From assembly GCA_016213135.1 (NCBI GenBank), contig JACRBQ010000038.1, forward strand, positions 1-32,300: a stretch of DNA of 32,300 nt, read 5' to 3'. Within the stretch, counting starts at the first letter, position 1; each line of letters begins with the position of its first letter. The notes beneath the pieces were generated by a model, which did not search any database, was not told the origin of the DNA, and worked only from the letters and a program-made list of their open reading frames with translations. The position numbers were made by a program, and so were the translations under genes. The stretch comes from Chloroflexota bacterium (GTDB lineage: Bacteria > Chloroflexota > Anaerolineae > Anaerolineales > VGOW01). Positions 22,676-31,317 of the stretch are shown here, piece after piece.

Positions 22676-23698
22676 TCAGTTCACCGCCATGCGCTTGGAG
22701 GCGAAGTGCAGGATGCGGGCGATGGTTTGCGAGTAGTCGTAGCCGGCGGTGCGGGCCGAACGGGCAAAGCCGCCTTCCAGCGTGATGTCGGGGTTGGAGT
22801 TCACATCCAGCACGTAAGGCACGCCGTCGCGGACGCGGATGTCGATGCGGCCATAGTCGCGCAGGCGCAGGGCTTTGTAGGCATCCTTGGCCACCCGTTC
22901 GATGCGGGCTTTCAGTTCGTTGTCGATCGGCGCAGGGCAAATGACGGGATTGAGCCGGAAGGCGTCGGTGTTGACGTCCCACTTGGCATCGTAGGATACG
23001 ATGCGGTCGTGGTAGTCGCTGAAGGCGCGGAAGTCCAACATGGCGAGGGGCAGGGGGTAGAGCCGCCCGTTGCCCCACAGCGACACGTTGAATTCCGGGC
23101 CGTCGATAAAGTCTTCGACGAGGGCCGGCTGGTGCCACGTGTCAAGCACGTATTGCACGCGCTCTTCGAGCTGCTCGGGCGTATCCACAATGGCTGCGGG
23201 GGTGATGCCATAGGAGCAGTGCTCGGCGGCGGGTTTCACCAGCGCCGGGTAACGGGCCCAGCCGTCGCGGTCGGCAGTGGCGAAGACCCTGGCGATGGGC
23301 GTGGGCACGTTGTTCTTGATGAGGTGTTGCTTGGTGATGGCTTTGTCGGTGGTGGCGCCCAGCGCCCAAGCGTCGGCGCCGGTGTAGGCAAAGCCCATGG
23401 CCTCCAGCACGGGCGGGACGGCGTCGTAGGCATTGGGTTGCCCATCCAGTCCTTCGCACCAGTTGAAGATGACGTGCTGTTTGGGATCGAGGTCGCGCAG
23501 ATTCTCGGCGACGTCGTTGCGGACGGGCGCGAGGACGACGTCGTAGCCTTGCTCAATAAGCCCTCGGCGCATGCGCTTCATTGCCGTATCCGATACTTCG
23601 GTGTCGCCGGCGTTCCAATCGCTCATCACGTTGTGCAGGATGACGGCTTTGAAGTTCGGGGTATCGCGCTTGATAGAACTTTCGGTTTCACTACTCAT
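22676..23698 (-). CDS. ATP-grasp ligase, D-Ala-D-Ala ligase-like (paralogue 1)
   Basis: 340 aa. ATP-grasp layout as in Ddl: N-terminal domain to about 110 with FNWCEGLDGQPNAYDAVPPVLE, the ATP-lid region with the conserved lysine of YPALVKPAAEHCSYGI near 157, VEDFIDGPEFNVSLWG near 200, and DIRVRDGVPYVLDVNSNPDIT near 300, supplying the Asp/Asn metal ligands. Where Ddl has an H-G-x-x-G-E-D-G loop for D-Ala, this protein has FNWCEGLDGQ, as do its two paralogues upstream, so its substrate is probably not D-Ala. It should join a carboxylate to an amine through an acyl phosphate. It is read from its own promoter (23794-23822). GGAGGG lies about 14 bases before ATG 23698. It is the most divergent of the three. 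Confidence 0.85.
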   Translation of the reverse strand: MSSETESSIKRDTPNFKAVILHNVMSDWNAGDTEVSDTAMKRMRRGLIEQGYDVVLAPVRNDVAENLRDLDPKQHVIFNWCEGLDGQPNAYDAVPPVLEAMGFAYTGADAWALGATTDKAITKQHLIKNNVPTPIARVFATADRDGWARYPALVKPAAEHCSYGITPAAIVDTPEQLEERVQYVLDTWHQPALVEDFIDGPEFNVSLWGNGRLYPLPLAMLDFRAFSDYHDRIVSYDAKWDVNTDAFRLNPVICPAPIDNELKARIERVAKDAYKALRLRDYGRIDIRVRDGVPYVLDVNSNPDITLEGGFARSARTAGYDYSQTIARILHFASKRMAVN

Positions 23699-23793
23699 GA
23701 TACTGTTGCTTGCCCTCCGGCGGGTTGCGCCAGTGGGTGTGGATCCTCCCATGATGCCAGATATAGAGATCGACTTGCCGATAATGCAATTAC

Positions 23794-23822
23794 ATAGTAG
23801 CAATTATTCGATCCATAGTCAA
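23794..23822 (-). promoter_or_regulatory. Promoter of ATP-grasp paralogue 1
   Basis: On the minus strand: -35 TTGACT (23817-23822), 17-bp spacer, -10 TACTAT (23794-23799), in an AT-rich island that stands out from its surroundings. The leader to the ATG at 23698 is about 90 nt. Confidence 0.75.
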
Positions 23823-23884
23823 TAACTTAACCTTAAAATTGTGAGATCGGATCGCGGAGCGAGTCGAGGATCGATTCTCGTTCG

Positions 23885-24370
23885 TCACTCCTCGCCGGCG
23901 AGGCGATAGCTGTAAATGCAAAGATCATCATCTCGACGATAGAAATTTTTGATCCGCGCTTCGAGACCGCACCCCATGCGCAGGTAGAAGGCGCGCGCGC
24001 GCGCATAGTCGGGCGTGCTGCTCGTCCAGATCATAAGCAGCCGGCCGCGTTGCTGCTTCACTTCATGCGCCACGCGCTCAAACAGCGCGCGGCCCACGCC
24101 CTGACCGTGCGCGGCGGCGTCGGCCACGATCCAATAGAGGTCGAAAGTGCCTTCGGTGAGGGCGGTGGGGCCGTAGCAGGCGTAGCCCACCACTTGCCCG
24201 TCGCGCGCGGCGGTGAGGAAGTTGTAGCCCGAGGCCTGGGGGTCGTGCAGGTAGCCGTCGAACAACTCCAGCGGGGTGGCGAGTTCGTCGGCGTGGAAGT
24301 TGCCGGCGGCGAGGGTTACCCGTTCGATGTCGGCCCGTTCGGCGGGGAGGGAGGGGTAGAGGAGGAGCAT
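23885..24370 (-). CDS. GNAT family N-acetyltransferase
   Basis: 161 aa from ATG 24370; the frame opens further to 24406, but that part comes from a REP-like sequence. FLTAARDGQVVGYACYGP is the central GNAT strand pair, FDLYWIVADAAAHGQGVGRALFERV near 78-102 carries the acetyl-CoA loop H-G-Q-G-V-G, and DYARARAFYLRMGCGLEARIKNFY near 122 is the C-terminal part. The ending YRRDDDLCIYSYRL is typical of a GNAT group often found beside ATP-grasp genes. In this locus it could acetylate a product of the kamA/ATP-grasp pathway, as AblB-type enzymes do with beta-lysine, but it is shorter than AblB and the link is an inference. It follows ATP-grasp paralogue 2 by about 55 bp. Confidence 0.85.
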   Translation of the reverse strand: MLLLYPSLPAERADIERVTLAAGNFHADELATPLELFDGYLHDPQASGYNFLTAARDGQVVGYACYGPTALTEGTFDLYWIVADAAAHGQGVGRALFERVAHEVKQQRGRLLMIWTSSTPDYARARAFYLRMGCGLEARIKNFYRRDDDLCIYSYRLAGEE

Positions 24371-24406
24371 GTCGTAAGAGCGCGTTGTACGCGCGATGCC
24401 GGCCAA

Positions 24407-24431
24407 TCGCGGCTACAAGCCGCTCCTACGA
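24407..24431. repeat. REP-like palindrome
   Basis: TCGCGGCTACAAGCCGCTCC followed by TAC, identical to 30549-30571 and, inverted, 31356-31378. GCGGCT and AGCCGC form the stem. The stop codon of the ATP-grasp paralogue 2 gene (TAG, 24426-24428) lies inside it. Confidence 0.8.
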
Positions 24432-25520
24432 GATCCCGTGCCGTCGCAGCGCCGCATCCAGAATGCGGTTCACCAGTTCGGTGTGGCCGATGTTGATGGC
24501 GTTGGCTTCGATGACGAGGTCGCTGATTTTGGGCGCCAGGCCGGGCAGGGGGTTGATTTCGAGAATGTAGGGCTTGAAGTTGTCGTTTTCGTCCAGCCGG
24601 AAGTCCACGCGGGAGGCGTCGTAGCAGCCGCACACGCGGAAGACGGCGGCGGTGAGCCAGTTAAGCTCCTCCACCTGCCTGGGGTCCAGCGGGGCGGGGC
24701 ACAGGTAGGTGAGGTCGTAGGCCAGTTCGGTTTTGAGGCGGTTGGTGTACACGCCGTCGGAGGCCTCGTAGGGCTTGAGGTCCACTTCCATGGGCGGCAA
24801 AAACAGCAGGCCGCCGGCGCGGATGTCGTCGAGGTCGCCGGGGGTGCGGCGGCGGGTGCCATAGAGGCGCGAGGGCAGCCGGCGGGTGGCAAAGCCGGAG
24901 ATGTTGCCCACCAGCCCCACGGTCACTTCGCGCCCGGCGATGTAGCGTTCGACCAGCGCGCTTTGATTGTAAGTGTTGAAGATGTACTGAAGCTGTTCGC
25001 GCAGTTCGTGATCGTTGTTCACGATGGAATGGGCGCTAATGCCCACGCTGGTGCCCTCGCGCGAGGGTTTGACGAACAGCGGGAAAGTCACGTCCTCGTC
25101 CAGCGGTTCGTCGAGGCGGTCGAAAGTCTGGAAGGCCGGGGTGGGCAGCTCGTGCCAGTTGAGCAGCCGTTTGGTCATGGACTTGTCGAGGCACAGCGCC
25201 AAAGTGAGCACGCGCGAGCCGGTGTAGGGCAGGCGGAGCATTTCCAGCAGCGCGGGCACCTGGCTCTCGCGCGAGTCGCCGAAGTGCGATTCGCAGATGT
25301 TGAAGCAAATGTCCGGGCGGTCGGCTTTGAGCTTGTCGGGCAGGGCGCTGTCGCCCTCGTAAAACACCGGCTCGTGGCCCCCGGCCCGGATGGCCTCGAG
25401 GATGGCCTCGACCGTGGTCTCCGAGTCGAGGTCGTCCCAGTAGTCATCGCTCATGCCGGGGAATTTGGGGGCGTTCTTTTTAAGATTGGCGAGCAAAGCG
25501 ACTTTGAGAGTGCGAGACAT
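24426..25520 (-). CDS. ATP-grasp ligase, D-Ala-D-Ala ligase-like (paralogue 2)
   Basis: 364 aa from ATG 25520, with AGGAGA six bases upstream. Blocks in order: FNICESHFGDSRESQVPALLEMLRLPYTGS near 72-101, LDKSMTKRLLNWHELPTPAF, VKPSREGTSVGIS near 149 (Lys of the ATP site and glycine-rich loop), VERYIAGREVTVGLVGN, and DFRLDENDNFKPYILEINPLPGLAP near 318 with metal-binding D, E and N. The last block is close to Ddl (E-I-N-x-x-P-G), but the FN-C-E motif in place of Ddl's H-G-x-x-G-E-D-G loop and the missing Ddl N-terminal G-G-x-S-x-E motif set it apart. About 40 extra residues (ATRRLPSRLYGTRRRTPGDLDD region) sit before the lid's end. It probably ligates an amino acid or peptide. Confidence 0.87.
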   Translation of the reverse strand: MSRTLKVALLANLKKNAPKFPGMSDDYWDDLDSETTVEAILEAIRAGGHEPVFYEGDSALPDKLKADRPDICFNICESHFGDSRESQVPALLEMLRLPYTGSRVLTLALCLDKSMTKRLLNWHELPTPAFQTFDRLDEPLDEDVTFPLFVKPSREGTSVGISAHSIVNNDHELREQLQYIFNTYNQSALVERYIAGREVTVGLVGNISGFATRRLPSRLYGTRRRTPGDLDDIRAGGLLFLPPMEVDLKPYEASDGVYTNRLKTELAYDLTYLCPAPLDPRQVEELNWLTAAVFRVCGCYDASRVDFRLDENDNFKPYILEINPLPGLAPKISDLVIEANAINIGHTELVNRILDAALRRHGIS

Positions 25521-25563
25521 GGAAATCTCCTGCGCTAACGCTTGAGGGGGCGGACAGGGAGGG

Positions 25564-26819
25564 CTAGAAGCTTGACTCGACGACCGGGCCGGGTGCGACC
25601 TGGGCCGCCCGGGTGGCACGCCCGGCGGCCTTGCCGTTGGCTTTGGGCGTCAACCGGTGGCGGCCAATGGCGGCATTCATCACCGCCACGATCAGATCAG
25701 CATGGCTCCAGCCCTCAGCCTCGGCGCACAGGGTCAGGTCGGAGATGGGGGTCAGGCCGGGCAGGGAGTTGATTTCGAGAATCTGCGGCTGGGCGTGCGG
25801 GCCGCTTTGGCGGTCGAGGCGGAAGTCCACGCGGCACACATCAACGGATTGGGTGCGGCGGAATGTTTCCAGCGTAAGGCGGCGGATCTCGGCGGCCACG
25901 TCCTCGGCCAGGGGGGCCGGGCACAGGCCTCGATAGCGATCGGCCAGTTCCACTTTGAGCCGGTTGCTATACACCGGCTCGGTGCCCGGCTCGTATACGG
26001 TGTAATCCACTTCCGAGATGGGGAAGAAGTGCACCCCGGCGTAGTCCACGCCCACGCCGTCTTTGGAGCGCAACGCGTCCAGCGGGATGGGCGCGTTGAG
26101 GGCGGCAGTCGCCAGATTGCCCACCAACCCGCAGGTGAGGTCGCGGCCATCGATATATTCTTCCACCAGCACCGATTGCCGATAATGCTTGAGCAGGTAG
26201 CCCACGTAGTGGCGCAGTTCGGCCTGAGAGTTGACGATGGATTTGCCGGTGATGCCTTTGCCGGTGCCTTCGCGATTGGGTTTGATGAATAGCGGAAAGC
26301 GCAGGGTGGGGTCGAGCGGGTCGTCGGCGGTGCAGAATTCCTGAAAGCGCGGCGTGGGCAGGCCGTGGTAGGCCAGCACGCGCTTGGTCATGGCTTTATC
26401 CAGCGTGAGCGACAGGCCCAGCACGGCGGCGGCGGTGTAGGGGATACCGAGCATTTCGAGCAGCGCCGGGACTTGGGCCTCGCGCGAGTCGCCCACGTAG
26501 CCTTCGCAAGTATTGAAGGCCACATCCACGCGCAGGCGGCGCAGCCTAGCCGCCAGGGAAACATCGCCTTCCATTGGAAAGACGGTGTGGCCGGCGGCGC
26601 GCAGCGCGGCGGCGTAGGCTTCCACGTTTTTCTGCGTGTCCAACTCGTCGAGGGCGTCGGCGGGGGCGTCGCCGCCGAGGGCGGGCGCGTTTTGGGCAAG
26701 GTTGTAGAGCAGGGCGATGCGGAGACCCTCACCCCGCCGCCTTGGAGGCGCCCCTCTTCCATTTGAAGAGGGGTTGGGGTGAGGGGGTTGAGAAAGCGGG
26801 TCGGCAGAATCAGTGGACG

Positions 26820-26823
<4 letters not shown>
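25564..26823 (-). CDS. ATP-grasp ligase, D-Ala-D-Ala ligase-like (paralogue 3)
   Basis: 419 aa. FNTCEGYVGDSREAQVPALLEMLGIPYT, LDKAMTKRVLAYHGLPTPRF, IKPNREGTGKGITG, VEEYIDGRDLTCGLVGN and VDFRLDRQSGPHAQPQILEINSLPGLTP follow one another exactly as in paralogue 2, so the two are sister enzymes. The start GTG 26823 overlaps the kamA stop (GTGA), giving tight coupling to the aminomutase. The first 33 residues (PLSQPPHPNPSSNGRGAP region) are translated from a dispersed palindrome and are not part of the enzyme; the ATP-grasp domain begins at LRIALLYNLAQNAPAL. The C-terminal 30 residues are Ala/Lys-rich and probably disordered. A direct role with beta-lysine is suggested by the coupling, not shown. 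Confidence 0.87.
26726..26785. repeat. Dispersed palindrome inserted in coding sequence
   Basis: CCCTCACCCC (26726-26735) mirrors GGGGTGAGGG (26776-26785), and CCCCTCTTC (26751-26759) mirrors GAAGAGGGG (26765-26773). This is the look of an intergenic repeat, yet it stays in frame and encodes the N-terminal tail of ATP-grasp paralogue 3. Confidence 0.75.
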
Positions 26824-28205
<1,382 letters not shown>

Positions 28206-28224
28206 GGGAGGTTCTCCTTGAATG

Positions 28225-28255
28225 CGATTGTAATGCGGATTACATCGCCAAACAA
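28225..28255 (-). promoter_or_regulatory. kamA promoter with overlapping operator palindrome
   Basis: On the minus strand: -35 TTGTTT (28250-28255), 17-bp spacer, -10 TACAAT (28227-28232). The palindrome TGTAATGCGGATTACA (28229-28244; 6-bp arms, 4-bp centre) overlaps the -10 and the spacer; with one bulged T it extends to GCGAT...ATCGC (28224-28248). A protein bound there would block RNA polymerase, so the operon is probably repressed. Confidence 0.7.
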
Positions 28256-28375
28256 GCGTTGAGTCTTAAGTTTCCGTGAGTGTTTGCGTGGAGCGGCGCC
28301 GCCCGTGCCGGGGTTGCAGCGTCACGTTGACGGAGGCGAGGTGAACGATGCGCCGGGCCGGGTGTGGGCGTGGCC

Positions 28376-29467
28376 TTATGCCAGCGAGCCCCACACTTCC
28401 AACTTCGTTCTCACCCGGCGGATGACATCGTCGGTGAACTCGGTGGTGGAGGCCTGGCCGCCGAGGTCGGAGGTGGCGTGGCCTTCATAGACGGCCTCGA
28501 AGACGGATTCGTAGATGGCGCGCGAGGCGCGATCGGCTTCGGGGGTTTTGTAGTAGGTGAGCAGGGCGGCCCCGGCGAGGATCATGGCCATGGGGTTGGC
28601 GACGTTTTTGCCTTGCAGGCCGGGGGCGGTGCCGTGCGGGGCTTCGGCCATTACGGCGCGCACTTGCGTGGAGGTCTCGTCGAAGCCGAGGACCAGCGAT
28701 TCGGAACCGGCGATGGAGCCGAACATTTGCAGCACGAGGTCGGAGAGGCAGTCGCCGTCGCGGTTGAGGGAGGGGATGACGAGGGCTTCGCCGTCGTTGC
28801 GCAGGAGGAGAGCGTAGGTGGCGTCGATGAGTTGCGGGTCATAGCGCACGGCGGGATGGCGTTTGGCGGCGGCGTCCATTTCTTCTTTGAACAGGCCCTC
28901 GTACACCGGGCTGACGGTGTATTTGGGGCCGCCGAACACTTTGGCCCCGGTGCGCTCGGCGTACTGAAAGGCGAACTCGGCCACGGCGCGGCAGGTGACG
29001 CGGCTGATGTGCTCGGTGCGGTAGGCGATCTCGTCGCCGTCGGGGCCGGTTTCGCGCCACTCTTTCGCGCCGTAGGCATCGTCGACGGCCATGCGGACGA
29101 TGGCGATGGGGGCGTGGACGCCGCCCATGGGGCGCACGTGCGGGATGCGGCGGCCGGTGCGGAGGATGATTTTGCCGTCGATCTCTTCGCGCAGGATGGC
29201 GTTGGGGCTGCCCACGTCGCCGGTGATCTCCGGGGTGATGGTGGCGGCTTTGAGGCCCAGGCCGCTGTGGCGCATGGCGGCGGCGGCTTCGCGCACCACG
29301 GCGTTGGCGGTGGCGCGGCGGTTTTCGAGCGAGAGATCGAATCGCTGAAAGCGGGTAGGCGCGCCGGTGACGGCGGGGTCGAGGACGCGCAGGGCTTCTT
29401 CGAGTAGTTCCTGGCCGGTCTGGTCGCCTTCGAGGACGACGATGGTTTTTTCGCTGGGAGCAATCAT
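28376..29467 (-). CDS. Isocitrate/isopropylmalate dehydrogenase family protein
   Basis: 363 aa. IVVLEGDQTGQELLEEALRVLDP is the family start, ATITPEITGDVGSPNAILREEI contains the substrate-phosphate region, and LNRDGDCLSDLVLQMFGSIAGSESLVLGF with the D-x-x-x-D metal ligands and APHGTAPGLQGKNVANPMAMILAGAALL with the NAD(P) loop complete the beta-decarboxylating dehydrogenase fold. The reaction would be oxidative decarboxylation of a 2-hydroxy acid such as isocitrate, homoisocitrate or isopropylmalate. The sequence suits isocitrate-type enzymes most, yet HGTAPGLQGKNVANP and the length do not settle the substrate. ATG 29467 overlaps the stop of the response-regulator gene (ATGA). The 170 bp between its stop and the kamA start hold only the kamA promoter and a GC-rich stretch. 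Confidence 0.85.
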   Translation of the reverse strand: MIAPSEKTIVVLEGDQTGQELLEEALRVLDPAVTGAPTRFQRFDLSLENRRATANAVVREAAAAMRHSGLGLKAATITPEITGDVGSPNAILREEIDGKIILRTGRRIPHVRPMGGVHAPIAIVRMAVDDAYGAKEWRETGPDGDEIAYRTEHISRVTCRAVAEFAFQYAERTGAKVFGGPKYTVSPVYEGLFKEEMDAAAKRHPAVRYDPQLIDATYALLLRNDGEALVIPSLNRDGDCLSDLVLQMFGSIAGSESLVLGFDETSTQVRAVMAEAPHGTAPGLQGKNVANPMAMILAGAALLTYYKTPEADRASRAIYESVFEAVYEGHATSDLGGQASTTEFTDDVIRRVRTKLEVWGSLA

Positions 29468-29850
29468 GGTTGACCTGTGACGGAGTGGGGCAGGTGGGCG
29501 CGGACGGTTTCGCCGAGGTGGTGGATGCTGACGGGCTTTCGCAGAAAGGCGGTGGCGCCGGCTTGCATGCTTTGTTCTTCGGCCTCGGGGGCGCCAATGG
29601 CGGTGACGACGATGATGGGCAGGCCGGCGGTGGCCGGGCCGGCGCGCAGGTAACGGATGACTTCAAAGCCGTCGGTGTCGGGCATCATGAGGTCGAGGAT
29701 CATGGCGTCGGGCATGTTCTGGTGGATTTTGGCGAGGGCCTGCGCGCCGGAGAGGGCATAGTCGGTTTCAAAGCCGAGCATTTTGAGGGCATGCGACAAC
29801 ATGAGGCAGGTTTCGGGATCGTCGTCGACGATGAGGGTTTTGGGGGGCAT
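29464..29850 (-). CDS. Single-domain response regulator (CheY-like receiver)
   Basis: 128 aa, a receiver domain and nothing more. The acidic pocket is D9-D11, the phosphorylation site D53 in ILDLMMPDTDG, the switch Thr is T83 in VVTAIG, and the conserved Lys is K105 in FLRKPV. There is no output domain, so it must act by protein contact, as CheY or Spo0F do. No histidine kinase gene is nearby. The gene ends in an ATGA overlap with the start of a metabolic dehydrogenase gene, an uncommon pairing. GC-rich DNA of about 75 bp separates its start from the membrane-protein gene upstream. Confidence 0.93.
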   Translation of the reverse strand: MPPKTLIVDDDPETCLMLSHALKMLGFETDYALSGAQALAKIHQNMPDAMILDLMMPDTDGFEVIRYLRAGPATAGLPIIVVTAIGAPEAEEQSMQAGATAFLRKPVSIHHLGETVRAHLPHSVTGQP

Positions 29851-29925
29851 GAGGAGGGCGCGTCTGCAAGGCCGCCGGCGTATTCTACTCCGAGTTTGAG
29901 TTAAGTATGGCCGGCGAGCGGGTGT

Positions 29926-30309
29926 TTACGGCGAGGGGAGCGCGATTGCGCCGGTGCCGGCGGCGCGGATGGATACTCCGGCGAGGAAGAGGCAGATGAG
30001 GCCGTAGATGAGCGCTTCGCGCCGGGCGCCTTGCCCGCGGGTGTAGGCGAAGGCGGCGGGGATGGTGAGGATGCCGACAGCGCCGTAGAGGTAGTGGACG
30101 GCGCGGGCGGGTTGGGCGCCCTGGGCCACCATGAGCAGGCCAATGACGGTCTGGGCGACAAAGATCAGCTCGTTGATGGCCAGCGCGCCCCAGAAGTTGG
30201 AGTCGAGGTCGCGCTTTTGATAGGCGGTATAGAGCGCCCACAGGCCGACGGCGGCAGAATAGATGAGGGCGATGGACGAAATGCGGGCGTGGACGAAGAC
30301 GAAGGTCAT
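29926..30309 (-). CDS. Small four-helix membrane protein
   Basis: 127 aa from ATG 30309; longer readings run back through tRNA-Arg and are spurious. Four hydrophobic segments lie near residues 7-28, 40-62, 70-88 and 96-118, with short loops (AYQKRDLDSNFWGALAINE between 1 and 2). No recognisable family motif and no ribosome site of note (GGGTACC region upstream). Function unknown. It lies upstream of the response-regulator gene on the same strand. Confidence 0.68.
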   Translation of the reverse strand: MTFVFVHARISSIALIYSAAVGLWALYTAYQKRDLDSNFWGALAINELIFVAQTVIGLLMVAQGAQPARAVHYLYGAVGILTIPAAFAYTRGQGARREALIYGLICLFLAGVSIRAAGTGAIALPSP

Positions 30310-30382
30310 GGGCGGCGGGTACCTATATGTATGAAGGGAACGGGTCGCTGAGTGATTGTAGCACAAGCACGAACGGGGCGGA

Positions 30383-30420
30383 ACAAAAAAAACCGGCGAG
30401 AGGAAAACTCTCTGCCGGTT
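30383..30420 (-). terminator. Terminator of tRNA-Arg
   Basis: On the minus strand AACCGGC plus a bulge and GAGAG pairs with CTCTC and GCCGGTT (30391-30420) around loop TTTTC, followed by eight T (30383-30390). It sits just after the tRNA 3' end. Confidence 0.9.
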
Positions 30421-30426
30421 AGTGTG

Positions 30427-30499
30427 CGCCCTCGGGGCGACTCGAACGCCCGGCCCTTTGCTCCGCAAGCAAATGCTCTATCCACTGAGCTACGAGGGC
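30427..30499 (-). tRNA. tRNA-Arg(GCG)
   Basis: 73-nt cloverleaf on the minus strand: acceptor GCCCTCG/CGAGGGC, D-arm GCTC-AGTGGATA-GAGC with A20, anticodon stem TTTGC/GCAAA with loop TTGCGGA, so anticodon GCG, and T-arm GGGCG-TTCGAGT-CGCCC. Discriminator G; only CA of the CCA end follows. Most bacteria read CGN with anticodon ACG edited to ICG, so a genomic GCG is less usual. Confidence 0.93.
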
Positions 30500-30546
30500 A
30501 CTGCGGGGATTTTACCATGCGGGGGAGGAAGTATCAAGGCGGATTG

Positions 30547-30609
30547 GCTCGCGGCTACAAGCCGCTCCTACCATTTCATGGCCTGTCGCCGACTTTGGAA
30601 AGGCCCTCG
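30547..30609 (+). repeat. 63-bp inverted repeat, left copy
   Basis: Identical as reverse complement to 31318-31380 over all 63 bases. Starts with the REP-like GCGGCTACAAGCCGC palindrome and continues through CCATTTCATGGCCTG and GACTTTGGAAAGGCCCTCG. Confidence 0.9.
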
Positions 30610-30625
30610 GCGCAGCGGCGGTTGA

Positions 30626-30654
30626 TTGACAGCCTTAAACCCGTATGGTATCAT
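30626..30654 (+). promoter_or_regulatory. Promoter of tRNA-Asp
   Basis: -35 TTGACA (30626-30631), 17-bp spacer, -10 TATCAT (30649-30654). The predicted start is about 10 bp before the tRNA. Confidence 0.85.
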
Positions 30655-30671
30655 CTGCCCGCGTTATCACT

Positions 30672-30744
30672 GGACCCGTGGTGTAGCGGTTAACATGCGG
30701 CCCTGTCAAGGCCGAGATCGCGGGTTCGAATCCCGTCGGGTCCG
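30672..30744 (+). tRNA. tRNA-Asp(GUC)
   Basis: 73-nt cloverleaf: acceptor GGACCCG/CGGGTCC, anticodon stem CGGCC/GGCCG with loop CTGTCAA (anticodon GUC), T-arm CGGGT... TTCGAAT with matching 3' strand, discriminator G as expected for Asp. CCA is not encoded (CA follows). Confidence 0.96.
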
Positions 30745-30755
30745 CAGGAAACAAG

Positions 30756-30781
30756 AAAGCCCCCTTTGTTGGGGGCTTTTC
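30756..30781 (+). terminator. Terminator of tRNA-Asp
   Basis: AAAGCCCCC (30756-30764) pairs with GGGGGCTTT (30771-30779) around TTTGTT, followed by T residues. The stem has A-runs on the other side, so it can also serve the minus-strand HTH gene that ends at 30784. Confidence 0.9.
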
Positions 30782-30783
30782 GT

Positions 30784-31080
30784 TTAAGCCAATTCAACCT
30801 TTAGCTTCTTTCCTAAAGCCAGCGCTGCCCGCTCCAGGGTTGAAAGAGTGATAGAGGTGTTGGTTGGATCCAAGAGTCGCTCCAGCGCAGCCCGGCTGGT
30901 GTTCATCCGGCCGGCCATAGCGGTCTTGGTGAGCTTGCGACGTTGCATCTCCCGACCAATTTGGAATGCGATGACACGTTTGACAGCCACGGCTTCTGCC
31001 GGGAGAATCTTTGCTAGTTCCGAAGCTACCCAAAAGGCGGTGTCGTAGTATTGGCTGAAGACGATACAACCGTGTTCCAA
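30784..31080 (-). CDS. HTH (XRE-type) protein fused to a helicase remnant
   Basis: 98 aa. Residues about 33-98 (AVKRVIAFQIGREM, then KTAMAGRMNTSRAALERLLDP and LSTLERAALALGKKLKVEL) are a typical XRE-family domain of the antitoxin type usually encoded behind a RelE/HigB-like toxin gene. Residues 1-31 do not belong to it: GCIVFSQYYDTAFWVASEL is the pattern of motif V regions in SNF2-type helicases with phospholipase D-like domains. In frame just upstream of the TTG start the bases still encode VEGKTWLEHG, as in such helicases. The open frame is thus a deletion fusion of two unrelated genes. The HTH may still fold, but the proper start and the toxin partner are gone. No ribosome site precedes the TTG. 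Confidence 0.6.
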   Translation of the reverse strand: MEHGCIVFSQYYDTAFWVASELAKILPAEAVAVKRVIAFQIGREMQRRKLTKTAMAGRMNTSRAALERLLDPTNTSITLSTLERAALALGKKLKVELA

Positions 31081-31157
31081 CCAGGTCTTGCCCTCGACGC
31101 GATGGAGGTTTCCTCAACCAGTTTCAAAATCGTGCGCGTCGTTTCACGGAGACTCAC
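31026..31157 (-). pseudogene. N-terminal remnant of a conserved hypothetical gene
   Basis: AGGAG (31167-31171) and GTG 31157 start a frame encoding MSLRETTRTILKLVEETS, then unrelated residues to a stop at 31026. The first 18 residues match the start of a small bacterial family that I recall beginning M-S-L-R-E-T, but the rest of the family sequence is missing. From about 31100 the DNA instead carries the helicase remnant in another frame. A gene start is therefore joined to a helicase scrap and an antitoxin gene. Confidence 0.5.
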
Positions 31158-31317
31158 TCGGTGTCACTCCTGATTAAGTGAGGCCTGATCATAAATCTCA
31201 GGCGGCTTTGAGAAAGGCGTTGAGGCCGACGGCATAGGGGTGTTGATCTGATGCCGATGGAGCTACCTCAGTTATACAGTAATACTGCCTCAAGGCAAAC
31301 CCCTGTGGCGATGGGCG

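Noticed and set aside
28364-29407. 347-residue plus-strand frame rich in Gly, Ala, Val and His
   Set aside because: Antisense shadow of the isocitrate/isopropylmalate dehydrogenase gene caused by high GC; composition is that of a mirror frame.
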